From Bryobacterales bacterium (GTDB lineage: Bacteria; Acidobacteriota; Terriglobia; Bryobacterales; Bryobacteraceae): a stretch of 63,457 bases of DNA. The notes under the pieces were generated by a model. The model was given only the letters and a program-made list of their open reading frames with translations. It did no database searches and was not told the origin of the DNA. The position numbers were made by a program, and so were the translations under genes. The stretch lies in the NCBI GenBank assembly GCA_003167255.1, contig PMTR01000080.1, forward strand, positions 51,132-114,588, given 5' to 3'. Numbering within the stretch: the first letter of the stretch is position 1; every line of letters starts with the position of its first letter. Shown piece by piece: positions 40,805-48,751 of the stretch.

Positions 40805-41593
40805 TTATCCTACGACGCTTTCGCCGCCGTCCACCCGCAGGGTGTTGCCGGTGAGCCAGTAGGTGGCGGGATGGCACAGCGCGGCGATAGCGCGGGCCAC
40901 GTCTTCCGGCTGAGTGAGGCGGTGGTGCGGATTGCGCAGGCGGGCGATCTCCATGATCTTCTCGTAGCCCGGAATCTGGCGCAGCGCATTGGAATCGGTC
41001 ACGCCCGCGAGGATGGCGTTGGCGGTGATGCCGGCGGGGGCGAGCTCCACCGCCAGTTGGCGGATGTGCGATTCCAGAATGGCCTTGGCCGCGCTCACCG
41101 GACCGTACTGCGGAATCACGCGCGTCGAGCCCACGCTGGTCATGGCGAAGATGCGCGCGCCGCGGTCGAACAGGCCGGCCGTGAGCGAGTCCTGCACCCA
41201 GTAAACCAGCGAGTGGCCCATCACGTCGGCGGTGAGTTCGAGCTGGTGGCGGGAGGCTACTTCCTCGGCGCCCGCCAGGTGTTTGAGCGCCCCGAAGGCC
41301 AGCGAGTGCAGCAGCACGCGCAGCGTACCGCCGGGCGCGTCGGCCAGGCGTTTCGCGATCTTCTCCATGACCTCCCGGCGTTTATCGTCGAGCGCCGCAT
41401 TGATATTGAAGAACTCGGATTCGCGGCCGAATTCGTGGATCTTCTGCTGGAGTTCGACGATGCGAAAGAGCTTGTCCCGGCGGTCCAGGTGGACGCCGAA
41501 AATGTTCATACCGGCGCGGGCCAGTTCGAGCGCCGTAGCCTCGCCGAATCCGCTGCTGGCGCCCAGAATGAGGGCCCAAGGTTGTTTGATCAT
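40805..41593 (-). CDS. FabI/FabL-like enoyl-ACP reductase (SDR)
   Basis: A 262-aa short-chain reductase. ALILGASSGFGEATALELARAG is the nucleotide-binding start. VLLHSLAFGALKHLAG near residue 95 resembles the enoyl reductase SLAF motif. The catalytic YGPVSAAK near 160 has the Tyr-x6-Lys spacing of FabI/FabL rather than the Tyr-x3-Lys of ordinary SDRs. TLRVDGGESVVG ends the protein. It should catalyse the last reduction of fatty acid elongation. The ATG at 41593 overlaps tsaE by ATGA. An upstream in-frame extension overlaps tsaE and is rejected. Its last codons are duplicated at 37894. Confidence 0.82.
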   Translation of the reverse strand: MIKQPWALILGASSGFGEATALELARAGMNIFGVHLDRRDKLFRIVELQQKIHEFGRESEFFNINAALDDKRREVMEKIAKRLADAPGGTLRVLLHSLAFGALKHLAGAEEVASRHQLELTADVMGHSLVYWVQDSLTAGLFDRGARIFAMTSVGSTRVIPQYGPVSAAKAILESHIRQLAVELAPAGITANAILAGVTDSNALRQIPGYEKIMEIARLRNPHHRLTQPEDVARAIAALCHPATYWLTGNTLRVDGGESVVG

Positions 41594-42012
41594 GTGAGGT
41601 GCTCGATTTGGATTTCTCGTTCGTCCGCGCCGTCCGAGCGGATGCGGATCTCGGTGCGCCGCTCGGGCAGCAGGGCGGGGAAGCGCTCGCCCCACTCGAT
41701 GAGAACCGGCGCGCCGCTGTCGAACAGCTCGTCGAGCCCCAGCGTCGCGAGCTCCGCGGGCGCGTCCAGGCGGTAGAGATCTACGTGGTAAGCGCGGCCC
41801 TCGCCGTATTCGTGGATCAAGGTGAAAGTCGGGCTGGAAACTTCGTCGGCCGCCGCCGCGCCCAGGCCGCTGACGATGCCCTTGGCGAGAGTAGTCTTGC
41901 CGGCTCCCAGATTGCCGATCAGCAGCACCACGCCGCCCACCGGCAGTTCGCGCGCCAGCCGCTGGCCAAGCGCGATGGTTTCCGCCTCAGAGCGAGTGCG
42001 ATAGGTCGCCAC
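41590..42012 (-). CDS. tsaE: tRNA threonylcarbamoyladenosine biosynthesis ATPase TsaE
   Basis: A 140-aa P-loop protein needed for t6A37 formation with TsaB/TsaD. Walker A LLIGNLGAGKTTLAKGI is near residue 30, VSSPTFTLIHEYGEGRAYHVDLYRL near 58, and VLIEWGERFPALLPE near 103. It overlaps nnrE/nnrD by 26 nt and the fabI-like gene by 4 nt. mtaB, which acts on t6A, is elsewhere in the window. Confidence 0.95.
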   Translation of the reverse strand: MATYRTRSEAETIALGQRLARELPVGGVVLLIGNLGAGKTTLAKGIVSGLGAAAADEVSSPTFTLIHEYGEGRAYHVDLYRLDAPAELATLGLDELFDSGAPVLIEWGERFPALLPERRTEIRIRSDGADEREIQIEHLT

Positions 42013-43555
42013 ACGCCTCCACGGGTCCGGCTATCGCGGCCGCCAGGCTGACCGCGTCGGGCAGATACTTCAGCAGATCCGTCGCGATGAGAGACTTCTC
42101 GCCCAGCGCGCGGGCGCCCACTTCACCCGCCAGGCCATGCAGGTAGACGGCGGCGGCCACGGCTTCCTTGGGGCGATCGGGGAATTGCGCCAGGAAGCCT
42201 GAGATCATGCCGGTGAGGATGTCGCCCGAGCCGCCGGTGCCCATCGCCGGCGTGCCAGTGGGGTTGATCCAAACGTTGCCATCCGGGAATGCGATGATGG
42301 TGCGCTCGCCTTTGAGCACCAGCGTGACGGCGCGCGCGGTGGCCAATGCCCGCGCTGCGCCGACCCGGTCCTTCTGAATCGCCGCGATGGAAACGCCGGT
42401 GAGCCGGGCCATTTCGCCGGGATGGGGAGTGAACACGCGCACGCGGCTCTCGCGGTCTCGCCCGCCGGAGCTGATCTGGCTGGTCAGGGCATCCGCGTCG
42501 AGCACCATGGGTTGCGGGAAGCGTTCGGTCGCGGAGGCCACCAGCATGTCGATGTCCGGGTGGCGGCCCAGGCCCGGTCCCATCGCAATCACCGTTTTTC
42601 CTTCGGCCAGCGGCTCCAGGCGCGCGTTGAGAGCGATGGAGCCCATGGAGGTTTCGGCGAGCGGCTCGGTCATCAATTCGGGCGCGTGGGAAGAGATTTC
42701 GGCGATGGCGCTCGCGGCCGATGCCACCGTGACCAGCCCGGCGCCGGCGCGCAGCGCGCCCAGGCCGGTCATGGCGGCGGCGCCCGTTTTGCCGCGCGAG
42801 CCGGCTACCACCAGCACGTGGCCGAAAGTTCCCTTGTGGCCGCTGCGCGGGCGCGGAGCCAGCAGGTCGCGAAACATCGAGGGTTCCACCAGCGCCAGCC
42901 AGACGTCCTCATAGAACGATGGCGGGCTGCCGATCGCGCCCACCCGCAGCTCGCCCACGCGGTCGCAGTTCGGTGGCAGCACGTGCGCTATTTTGGGCGC
43001 GGTGAACGTCACGGTGGCATCCGCGCGCGCGCATTCGCCCGAGGCCTCGCCGGAATCGGCGGCCATGCCGGAGGGGATATCCACCGCCACAACCTTCGCC
43101 AACGGGAAGGAGCTATTGATTTCGCGGATGGCCTCCAGCATGCGGCCGGCGGCCGGCCCCGCGATGCCCGTGCCCAGCAATGCGTCCACTACCAGCGTGG
43201 CGTTGCGCGCTTCCCCGGAAACCTCACGCTCGAGCGGGCAGCCGCAGGCTTCCAGCATCCGGAAATTGGCGGCGGCGTCTCCCTTCAATTCCTCGGGCGC
43301 GGCCAGCAGCACAACGTGCAGAGCCCGCGGATGGAAACGCGTGAAGATCTGGCGGGCGATCGCCAGGCCGTCGCCGCCGTTGTTGCGTTTGCCGCACAGA
43401 ATCGCCATGCGCTGCGCGGATAGCGGCGCGAAACGCTCGGCCAGGAACTCCACCACGCGGTGGGCGGCGTTTTCCATCAGCACCATGCCGGGAATGCCGG
43501 CCTCCACGGTGCGGCGGTCCACTTCGCGCATCTCGGCGGCAGTGAGAACTTTCAT
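41987..43555 (-). CDS. nnrE-nnrD: Bifunctional NAD(P)H-hydrate epimerase / ADP-dependent dehydratase
   Basis: A 522-aa repair enzyme for hydrated NAD(P)H. The N-terminal YjeF epimerase domain has GIPGMVLMENAAHRVVEFL and AILCGKRNNGGDGLAIARQ. The C-terminal kinase-fold dehydratase (from about 225) has GHVLVVAGSRGKTGAAAMTG, VIAMGPGLGRHPD, TPHPGEMARLTG and the phosphate-binding MGTGGSGDILTGMISGF. The ATG at 43555 gives the canonical MKVLTAAEMREVD start and an ATGA overlap with the phosphatase gene. An 18-codon upstream extension is rejected for this reason. Confidence 0.95.
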   Translation of the reverse strand: MKVLTAAEMREVDRRTVEAGIPGMVLMENAAHRVVEFLAERFAPLSAQRMAILCGKRNNGGDGLAIARQIFTRFHPRALHVVLLAAPEELKGDAAANFRMLEACGCPLEREVSGEARNATLVVDALLGTGIAGPAAGRMLEAIREINSSFPLAKVVAVDIPSGMAADSGEASGECARADATVTFTAPKIAHVLPPNCDRVGELRVGAIGSPPSFYEDVWLALVEPSMFRDLLAPRPRSGHKGTFGHVLVVAGSRGKTGAAAMTGLGALRAGAGLVTVASAASAIAEISSHAPELMTEPLAETSMGSIALNARLEPLAEGKTVIAMGPGLGRHPDIDMLVASATERFPQPMVLDADALTSQISSGGRDRESRVRVFTPHPGEMARLTGVSIAAIQKDRVGAARALATARAVTLVLKGERTIIAFPDGNVWINPTGTPAMGTGGSGDILTGMISGFLAQFPDRPKEAVAAAVYLHGLAGEVGARALGEKSLIATDLLKYLPDAVSLAAAIAGPVEACGDLSHSL

Positions 43556-45486
43556 ATGCGGCGCGCCACCACCATCGTCATATCGTCCTGCAATTCTCCC
43601 TCGCCAGTCCACTGGACCACGGCTTCCATGGCGCGCGCGATGATTTCCGACGAATCGGTCCGCGCATATTTGGTGAGCAGTTCCTGCAGACGCTCCTCGC
43701 CGAACATCTCTCCGTAGGCGTTTTCGGGCTCCACGATGCCGTCGGTGTAAGCCACCAGCATGTCGCCATGCTCCAGGCTGATGGTCTTCTCTTCATACGT
43801 CGCGGAGGCGAAAGCCCCCACCACCGTGCCGGTGGGTTCCAGCAGGCTCAGGTTGCCGTTGCGCAACAGCATCGGAGAGAGGTGGCCGGCGTTAGTGTAG
43901 GTCAGAGTATGCTGCGCATCGTCGTACATCGCGAAGTAGAACGTGGCATATTTTTCGGGCGCGGTGGTGGCGAAGAGCAGGCGGTTGAGATTGGCCACCA
44001 TGTAGGCCGTGGAATGGTGCTGCCAGGTGCCGTTCGAGCCGGAGAGCTGAGTGCGCATGGTGGATTGAATGGTGGCCATCAGCAGGGCGGCCGAAATTCC
44101 CTTGCCGGCCACGTCGCCGATGGCGAACGCCAGCGAATCGTTGGGCAGCGCCATGAAGTCGTAGTAATCGCCGGAAACCATGCGCGCGGGATGGCAGACG
44201 CCTTTCAGCTCCAGCGATTTGACGAAAGGGACATCCTTGGGGAAGAGCTGGTTCTGCACTTCGCGGGCGATGGCCAGCTCCGATTCCAGGCGCTCCTTTT
44301 CCTTGGCCACGATGATGAGGCGCCCCAGGTTTGCCGTCATCGTATTGAAGGAGTTGCCGAGCTCGGCGAGTTGGTCTTTGCCCTTGACCGGGATGCGATA
44401 CGAGAAATCGCCGTCCTTGACGTGCTGGGTGCCCTCGTAAATCTCGTGCACCGCTCCGGTAATCGAGCGGGTCAGTTGCACTCCCGCCTTCAGAGAAACC
44501 ATTTCCACGATGAAGAAAAGAACTCCCACCCCGAGGAAGAAGAACAACGCGGTCTCCGCCCAGTCGAGCTTCTGGAAGACCGTGCCGAGGACCGCCGAAA
44601 TGCGCGTGCTGACCGTCAGCACGAGTTGCCGCTTGGCATTCGGCGAATCCCAGGTGGGGATCTCAATTGGGTAGAAGCCGGTGAGCGGAAAATCCAGGCT
44701 GTTGCGCGCCGCGGGGATGTGCGATTTGTGCGTTTGCCCCGGCACCACCACCAGGGCGGATTCGTGGAGCGGGACATAATTGACGTCCCCCAGTCCGCTC
44801 ACCAGGCTGCTGAGCAGGTCCTGGGTGATGGGCGCCATCACCGTCACCTCCTCGACACTCGGCGGGACATGCTCGGTGTTGGTTGGGACATGGGCCCAGG
44901 CGTACAGTCGTAGGCTCTTACCTTCCTGCCTGAGGATCAAACCGGATGCCTGTTTCCAATCGGAAGACGGGTGGTTCAGGGTCGACTCGGGCGGAACTCG
45001 TAACTCGTGCTCGCCCGTGACCAACATCTCGAAGTTAGGGAAGGCCCGGCGCGTCAGGAAGGCCATGCGGCTCGTCGAAGTGGACGGATCTCTGGAGGGT
45101 AGCATGGCCTGAGCCTCCGCCTGGTTCAACAGGGCCCGCTCGCGATGCGTCAGTTCCGTGTTGACCAGGTAAACCGCCATCTGCCCGATCACCGCCCAGC
45201 CCGCGAACCCCACCAGCGTCAGGATCAGGACGATGGGAACCACCGCGATGAACAGGTAGGCCGCGATGAGCCGGTTGCGGAGCCGCCAGATGGCCTTGCG
45301 CATGCCGCGCCGCGCCATCCGAAACAATGCCACCAGGCCCAGGAAGAAGGCTGCCAGTCCCACCAGAAATTGCGCCACGGATGAGATGCCGGAAAAGTAC
45401 AGCGCCAGCCAGACTGCCAGCACAATAAGGAAGGCTTTCGCGATTAGCCCGAGTCGCCGCCAAGCGCTGCCGAAGCCTTTCCACAT
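43552..45486 (-). CDS. Membrane HAMP-PP2C (SpoIIE/RsbU-type) serine phosphatase
   Basis: A 644-aa sensor phosphatase. Several N-terminal membrane helices (AFLIVLAVWLALYFSG, VAQFLVGLAAFFLGLVALF, LIAAYLFIAVVPIVLILTLVGFAGWAV by position) are followed by a periplasmic region (about 120-320), another helix (LFFFLGVGVLFFIVEMVSL), a HAMP domain (about 355-400) and a PP2C/SpoIIE catalytic domain (about 415-640). The metal ligands are VSGDYYDFMAL, FAIGDVAGKGISAALLMA, YTDGIVEPEN and DDMTMVV. It probably dephosphorylates an anti-sigma antagonist in partner switching. It heads the operon with nnrE/nnrD, tsaE and the fabI-like gene. Confidence 0.92.
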   Translation of the reverse strand: MWKGFGSAWRRLGLIAKAFLIVLAVWLALYFSGISSVAQFLVGLAAFFLGLVALFRMARRGMRKAIWRLRNRLIAAYLFIAVVPIVLILTLVGFAGWAVIGQMAVYLVNTELTHRERALLNQAEAQAMLPSRDPSTSTSRMAFLTRRAFPNFEMLVTGEHELRVPPESTLNHPSSDWKQASGLILRQEGKSLRLYAWAHVPTNTEHVPPSVEEVTVMAPITQDLLSSLVSGLGDVNYVPLHESALVVVPGQTHKSHIPAARNSLDFPLTGFYPIEIPTWDSPNAKRQLVLTVSTRISAVLGTVFQKLDWAETALFFFLGVGVLFFIVEMVSLKAGVQLTRSITGAVHEIYEGTQHVKDGDFSYRIPVKGKDQLAELGNSFNTMTANLGRLIIVAKEKERLESELAIAREVQNQLFPKDVPFVKSLELKGVCHPARMVSGDYYDFMALPNDSLAFAIGDVAGKGISAALLMATIQSTMRTQLSGSNGTWQHHSTAYMVANLNRLLFATTAPEKYATFYFAMYDDAQHTLTYTNAGHLSPMLLRNGNLSLLEPTGTVVGAFASATYEEKTISLEHGDMLVAYTDGIVEPENAYGEMFGEERLQELLTKYARTDSSEIIARAMEAVVQWTGEGELQDDMTMVVARRI

Positions 45487-45531
45487 AACTCCAGACTAGC
45501 GTACCAGGATGGCGAAGGGTACAATCAATCC

Positions 45532-45909
45532 ATGCAAAGACGCACTCTCCTGACTTGCGCCATTCTCCTGGTTCTTACGGGGATCGCCGCCTGGGCGGCC
45601 GATGTCACGGGTGTCTGGACGGGCACCATTTCCGGGGGCGACGGCGAGTATGCGCTCACCTACACATTTAAGCAGGACGGTCAGAAGCTGACCGGAACCA
45701 TCAGCGGACCCACCGACCCCCTCCCGATCCAGGACGGCAAAGTGGAAGGCGACAAAATCTCCTTCTGGGTGCAGGTGGACATGGGCGGCAACGTGGTGAA
45801 GTTCACCAGCGCGGGAACCATCAAAGGCGACGAGATTACAATCACCACCACCAACGACGCCGGCATGGACCTGGGCGGCGCGATGACCCTGAAGAGACAG
45901 AAGCAGTAG
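45532..45909 (+). CDS. Small secreted lipocalin-like protein
   Basis: A 125-aa exported beta-protein. The signal peptide TCAILLVLTGIAAWA is followed by DVTGVWTGTISGGDGEYALT and repeated beta strands (DGQKLTGTISGPT, IKGDEITITTTNDAG). The family is abundant in Acidobacteria; its ligand is unknown. TACAAT at 45519-45524 lies only 7 nt before the ATG, suggesting a leaderless or very short-leader transcript. It is divergent from the phosphatase operon. Confidence 0.8.
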   Translation: MQRRTLLTCAILLVLTGIAAWAADVTGVWTGTISGGDGEYALTYTFKQDGQKLTGTISGPTDPLPIQDGKVEGDKISFWVQVDMGGNVVKFTSAGTIKGDEITITTTNDAGMDLGGAMTLKRQKQ

Positions 45910-45911
45910 TT

Positions 45912-46031
45912 GTGGGGCGGGCAATCCTGCCCGCAGCCGCCTTCAGGCGGCTGTCTGGGCCCGGCGAGAATCCTCGCGCGCGCCCGGACGCCGGCTGAAA
46001 GCCGGCGGCAGCCATGATTGGCTGGCCCACA
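45912..46031. repeat. Long palindromic repeat between convergent genes
   Basis: Begins GTGGGGCGGGCAATCCTGCC and ends GGCAGCCATGATTGGCTGG plus CCCAC, with internal hairpins GCCGCCT-TC-AGGCGGC and GCCGGCT-GA-AAGCCGGC and a second GAGAATCCTCGCGCGCG unit. It contains both the head and tail modules seen in other copies and is the longest member in the window. It lies between two converging genes and may act as a terminator. Confidence 0.7.
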
Positions 46032-46043
46032 GAGCAGCAGAAT

Positions 46044-46553
46044 CTACCGGAAGTCGATGCCGGCAATCACCATCTGCGGCATCATCTGGTTCCAACTGTC
46101 GGGAACGCTGTCGAAGGCCAGCCGGAACGGCCTGAACTCGCGTGGCGCCACTCCGCCCATTTTCCTGGTGATTACCGGAACGCGTTCCCGCAGAATCACC
46201 TGTCCGTAGGGATCGTAAAAAATGCAGTTGATCTCGACCGAGTTGAGCACGCGGTCGCCCGCGTTCAGGAGGTTGCCCGTAATCTCCACCACCGATTGTT
46301 TCAGGTAGCTTTCGTGGGCCTTCATCACGGGGGCTTCGGCCGTCTGCCCGTCGGCGGCTACGAACTTGAGAAACTTGACGTATTCTCTGGCCGGCCCGGT
46401 GAGCGGCGGCGGTCCCGGGGGCGGCTGCCGGGATGCGCGATCCAGATACCAGAAGCCCGCCAGCCCAACCACGGCTACTAAAACGATGACAAACATCATC
46501 GGTGGTATGGCCAGCGGCTTCCTTGTTTGATTGGCTGCTTTACTTTCCACCAA
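46044..46553 (-). CDS. Membrane-anchored protein of unknown function
   Basis: A 169-aa protein with one N-terminal membrane helix (MMFVIVLVAVVGLAGFWYL), a Pro-rich linker (RQPPPGPPPLTGP) and a periplasmic beta-sandwich (VVEITGNLLNAGDRVLNSVE, FYDPYGQVILRERVPVI, PREFRPFRLAFDSVPDSW) reminiscent of FxLYD/DUF3426-type domains. It starts with TTG (46553) or GTG (46550) inside the 3' end of tldE, so it is co-transcribed with it. Confidence 0.75.
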   Translation of the reverse strand: MVESKAANQTRKPLAIPPMMFVIVLVAVVGLAGFWYLDRASRQPPPGPPPLTGPAREYVKFLKFVAADGQTAEAPVMKAHESYLKQSVVEITGNLLNAGDRVLNSVEINCIFYDPYGQVILRERVPVITRKMGGVAPREFRPFRLAFDSVPDSWNQMMPQMVIAGIDFR

Positions 46554-47892
46554 CGGTCATTTCTCCCATCTTGATTGTAGGCGCGGCGATGGAGCCGCGA
46601 AACTCCAGGTCGGAGCCAATCGCTTCGATGCCTAGCAGCATGTCCCGCAGGTTGCCGGCAATGGTGACTTCCGAAACGGCGTAGGCCAGTTCGCCGTTGT
46701 GGATCCAGAGTCCGGCCGCGCCGCGCGAATAGTCGCCGGTGACGATGTTGACGCCGAAACCAATCAGCTCGGTCACGTAAAACCCGTTGGCAATTCCCGC
46801 GATCATCTGCTCCGGGGTTTGGACGCCTTTTTCGGCGAAAAAGTTGCCGTGCCCGATGCCGGCGTTTCCGGCCAGGCCGCGCGATGCGTTGCCGGTGGTC
46901 TTCATCCCCAGCTTGCGCGCGGCGTAGGTGTTCAGCAGGTAACTCTTGAGCACACCGCGCTCGATCACCATGGTGCGGCGCGAGGGCACTCCTTCGTCGT
47001 CAAAAGGCGAGCTGCCGAACAGGCCCGGCATGGTGGCGTCGTCCACGATGGTCAGGCTTTCGCTCGCCACCTTCTCCCCCAGTTTCCCGGCGAGGAACGA
47101 TTCGTGGCGGTAAATCGCCATGCCGTGGACGGCGTCGCAGATGTGGTCGAGCAGGCTGCGGGCGGCCCGCGGTTCAAACACCACGGGCACCTTTTGGGTA
47201 TCCACCTTGCGCGCGTTGAGCCGCCGTAGTGCGCGCGCGGCGGCTATGCGTCCCACTTCTTCGGGCGCCTCGAGCGAACCGAAGCGGCGCGAGCTGGTGT
47301 CCCAGGAATCGCGCTCCATGCTCTCGCCGTCGCGGGCCACCGGGGCCGTCGCGATGGAACAATAGCTGCTGCGGTATTCGCCCGCGAAGCCGCGCGAGTT
47401 CGCGAAAATATGGCGGCTGAGGTAGGAGTCGAAGGAAGCCCCTTCGGAATTGGTGATGCGCGGGTCGTAGGAAAGCGCGGCCTCTTCGGCGCGCCGGGCC
47501 AACTCCACTTTGCGCGCCGTCTCGAGGCCTTCGACGTCCTCGGAATAGAGTTCCAGGTCGCCCGCGTGGCTGCCGAGTTCTTCCGGCTGCGGCAAACCGG
47601 CGTGCGGGTCTTCCGTGGTGACGGCGGCCAGCTCGATGGCCGAGCGGACCAGCAATTCGACGCCTTCGGGCGTCAGATCCGACGTGTAAGACGACCCGGT
47701 TTTCCTGCCGATCAGGATGCGCAATCCAGCGGCCGAGGATCCAGCCTCCTTCAGGTTTTCGAGTTCGCGCATGCGCACGCTGGCGGTGAACTCTTCGCCC
47801 TCGCCGATGGTGCATTCGGCGTCGGACGCGCCCGCAGCTCGCGCGCGCTTGACGATGTCGTTCGCCAGACTCAGCAGATGATTGACGCTCAA
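46540..47892 (-). CDS. pmbA: TldE/PmbA family metallopeptidase subunit
   Basis: A 450-aa partner of TldD in the heterodimeric peptidase that degrades or matures small peptides (for example microcin B17 and CcdA in E. coli). It has the family features GLRILIGRKTGSSYTSDLTP, VPVVFEPRAARSLLDHICDA, GLFGSSPFDDEGVPSRRTMV and GFGVNIVTGDYSRGAAGLWI, and lacks the HExxxH of TldD as expected. A phd-vapC module separates it from tldD upstream. Confidence 0.93.
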   Translation of the reverse strand: MSVNHLLSLANDIVKRARAAGASDAECTIGEGEEFTASVRMRELENLKEAGSSAAGLRILIGRKTGSSYTSDLTPEGVELLVRSAIELAAVTTEDPHAGLPQPEELGSHAGDLELYSEDVEGLETARKVELARRAEEAALSYDPRITNSEGASFDSYLSRHIFANSRGFAGEYRSSYCSIATAPVARDGESMERDSWDTSSRRFGSLEAPEEVGRIAAARALRRLNARKVDTQKVPVVFEPRAARSLLDHICDAVHGMAIYRHESFLAGKLGEKVASESLTIVDDATMPGLFGSSPFDDEGVPSRRTMVIERGVLKSYLLNTYAARKLGMKTTGNASRGLAGNAGIGHGNFFAEKGVQTPEQMIAGIANGFYVTELIGFGVNIVTGDYSRGAAGLWIHNGELAYAVSEVTIAGNLRDMLLGIEAIGSDLEFRGSIAAPTIKMGEMTVGGK

Positions 47893-47966
47893 ACGGGAGC
47901 TCCGGAGGACTTACTCATGTTTTCAGGCTACCATTACGGCCGCACATCGACGCCCGCGTCTGCGGA

Positions 47967-48422
47967 TCACTCGCCGCGCTCCGTGAGTAATGCCGCTAAC
48001 AGAGGGTGAAACGTCGGCGCAAACGGGTTGGTTACTGTGACGCCCCGCCACGTAAACCCTTCCTGGAGATCCTCCGACAGAAGCAAGCGACACTCGGCTT
48101 CCGCCGACGCGGCCAGCACGACCGAGTCCCAGATCGTAAGACCGTGATCGGACGCCAGATCCGTTGCGTTAACCATTACGGTGGCGGAGGTCTCAACCAT
48201 GGGATATGCGTCGCGCCAACTCAGCACGGCCGCTCGCGCGCGTACTGGCCGCCGCTTGGCTTTTCGGACGAGCACGTTGAACAACTCACCCAACGTCTGA
48301 ACTGGAAGCACGACAGTCCCTACGGGCAATCGCTGAATCAGCTCCAGCGCCTTGTCTCGCATGGCCGCTCCGTTGGTGCCCTCGGCGTAGGCCAGGACGT
48401 TGGTGTCCAATGCGACCTTCAT
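47967..48422 (-). CDS. vapC: PIN-domain toxin, VapC-like
   Basis: A 151-aa PIN ribonuclease. The catalytic acidic residues are recognisable: Asp in MKVALDTNVLAYAEG, Glu in VQTLGELFNVLVRKAK, Asp in ATDLASDHGLTIWDSVVLAAS, with a final LLSEDLQEGFTWRGVTVTNPF typical of PIN proteins. It overlaps the antitoxin gene by ATGA. VapC-type toxins cleave tRNA or rRNA; the target is unknown here. The module sits between tldD and tldE. Confidence 0.93.
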   Translation of the reverse strand: MKVALDTNVLAYAEGTNGAAMRDKALELIQRLPVGTVVLPVQTLGELFNVLVRKAKRRPVRARAAVLSWRDAYPMVETSATVMVNATDLASDHGLTIWDSVVLAASAEAECRLLLSEDLQEGFTWRGVTVTNPFAPTFHPLLAALLTERGE

Positions 48423-48664
48423 GGGACGTCGTCGTACAGCTCGTCACGCGTCCAGCGGCCGGCATTCACAGCTCGTCCTGTTCGGAGCCGGGCGAAAAGG
48501 GCGGAGCGGGCCCCCTTCGCGGCCCGCTCGTCCTCGTCGACGGGAGTGATCTTGGCCACGGGCTTGCCATGACTCGTCACAACGACGCTTCGGCCCTGCT
48601 TCACGGTTCGCAGTAGTTCCGAGAATCGGCGATTAGCGTCCGCGGCCGAAACTACTTTGTCCAT
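48419..48664 (-). CDS. Phd/YefM-family antitoxin
   Basis: An 81-aa antitoxin. MDKVVSAADANRRFSELLRT, VKQGRSVVVTSHGKPVAKIT is the Phd/YefM DNA-binding fold, and the acidic C-terminus (WTRDELYDDVP) should bind the toxin. The ATG at 48664 follows GAGGAGAACAG well; longer in-frame starts overlap the operator. It is predicted to repress its own promoter through the palindrome at 48680-48696. Confidence 0.93.
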   Translation of the reverse strand: MDKVVSAADANRRFSELLRTVKQGRSVVVTSHGKPVAKITPVDEDERAAKGARSALFARLRTGRAVNAGRWTRDELYDDVP

Positions 48665-48679
48665 GCTGTTCTCCTCACT

Positions 48680-48696
48680 GTAGTGATATTCACTAC
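48680..48696. promoter_or_regulatory. Phd-VapC operator, perfect palindrome GTAGTGA-TAT-TCACTAC
   Basis: Seven-base arms flank a 3-bp centre, 16 nt upstream of the antitoxin start. A minus-strand TATAGT (48695-48700) overlaps one arm and can serve as the -10 box, so binding would block transcription. This is the standard autoregulation geometry for Phd/YefM systems. Confidence 0.75.
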
Positions 48697-48751
48697 TATA
48701 CCGCAAACGGGCATCGGGATTGGCGGAGAAGGATGTTCCAGATCTGAGCGT

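Noticed and set aside
43768-44913. 381-codon plus-strand frame inside the phosphatase gene
   Set aside because: Antisense to a PP2C gene with clear motifs; the translated sequence has no recognisable feature.
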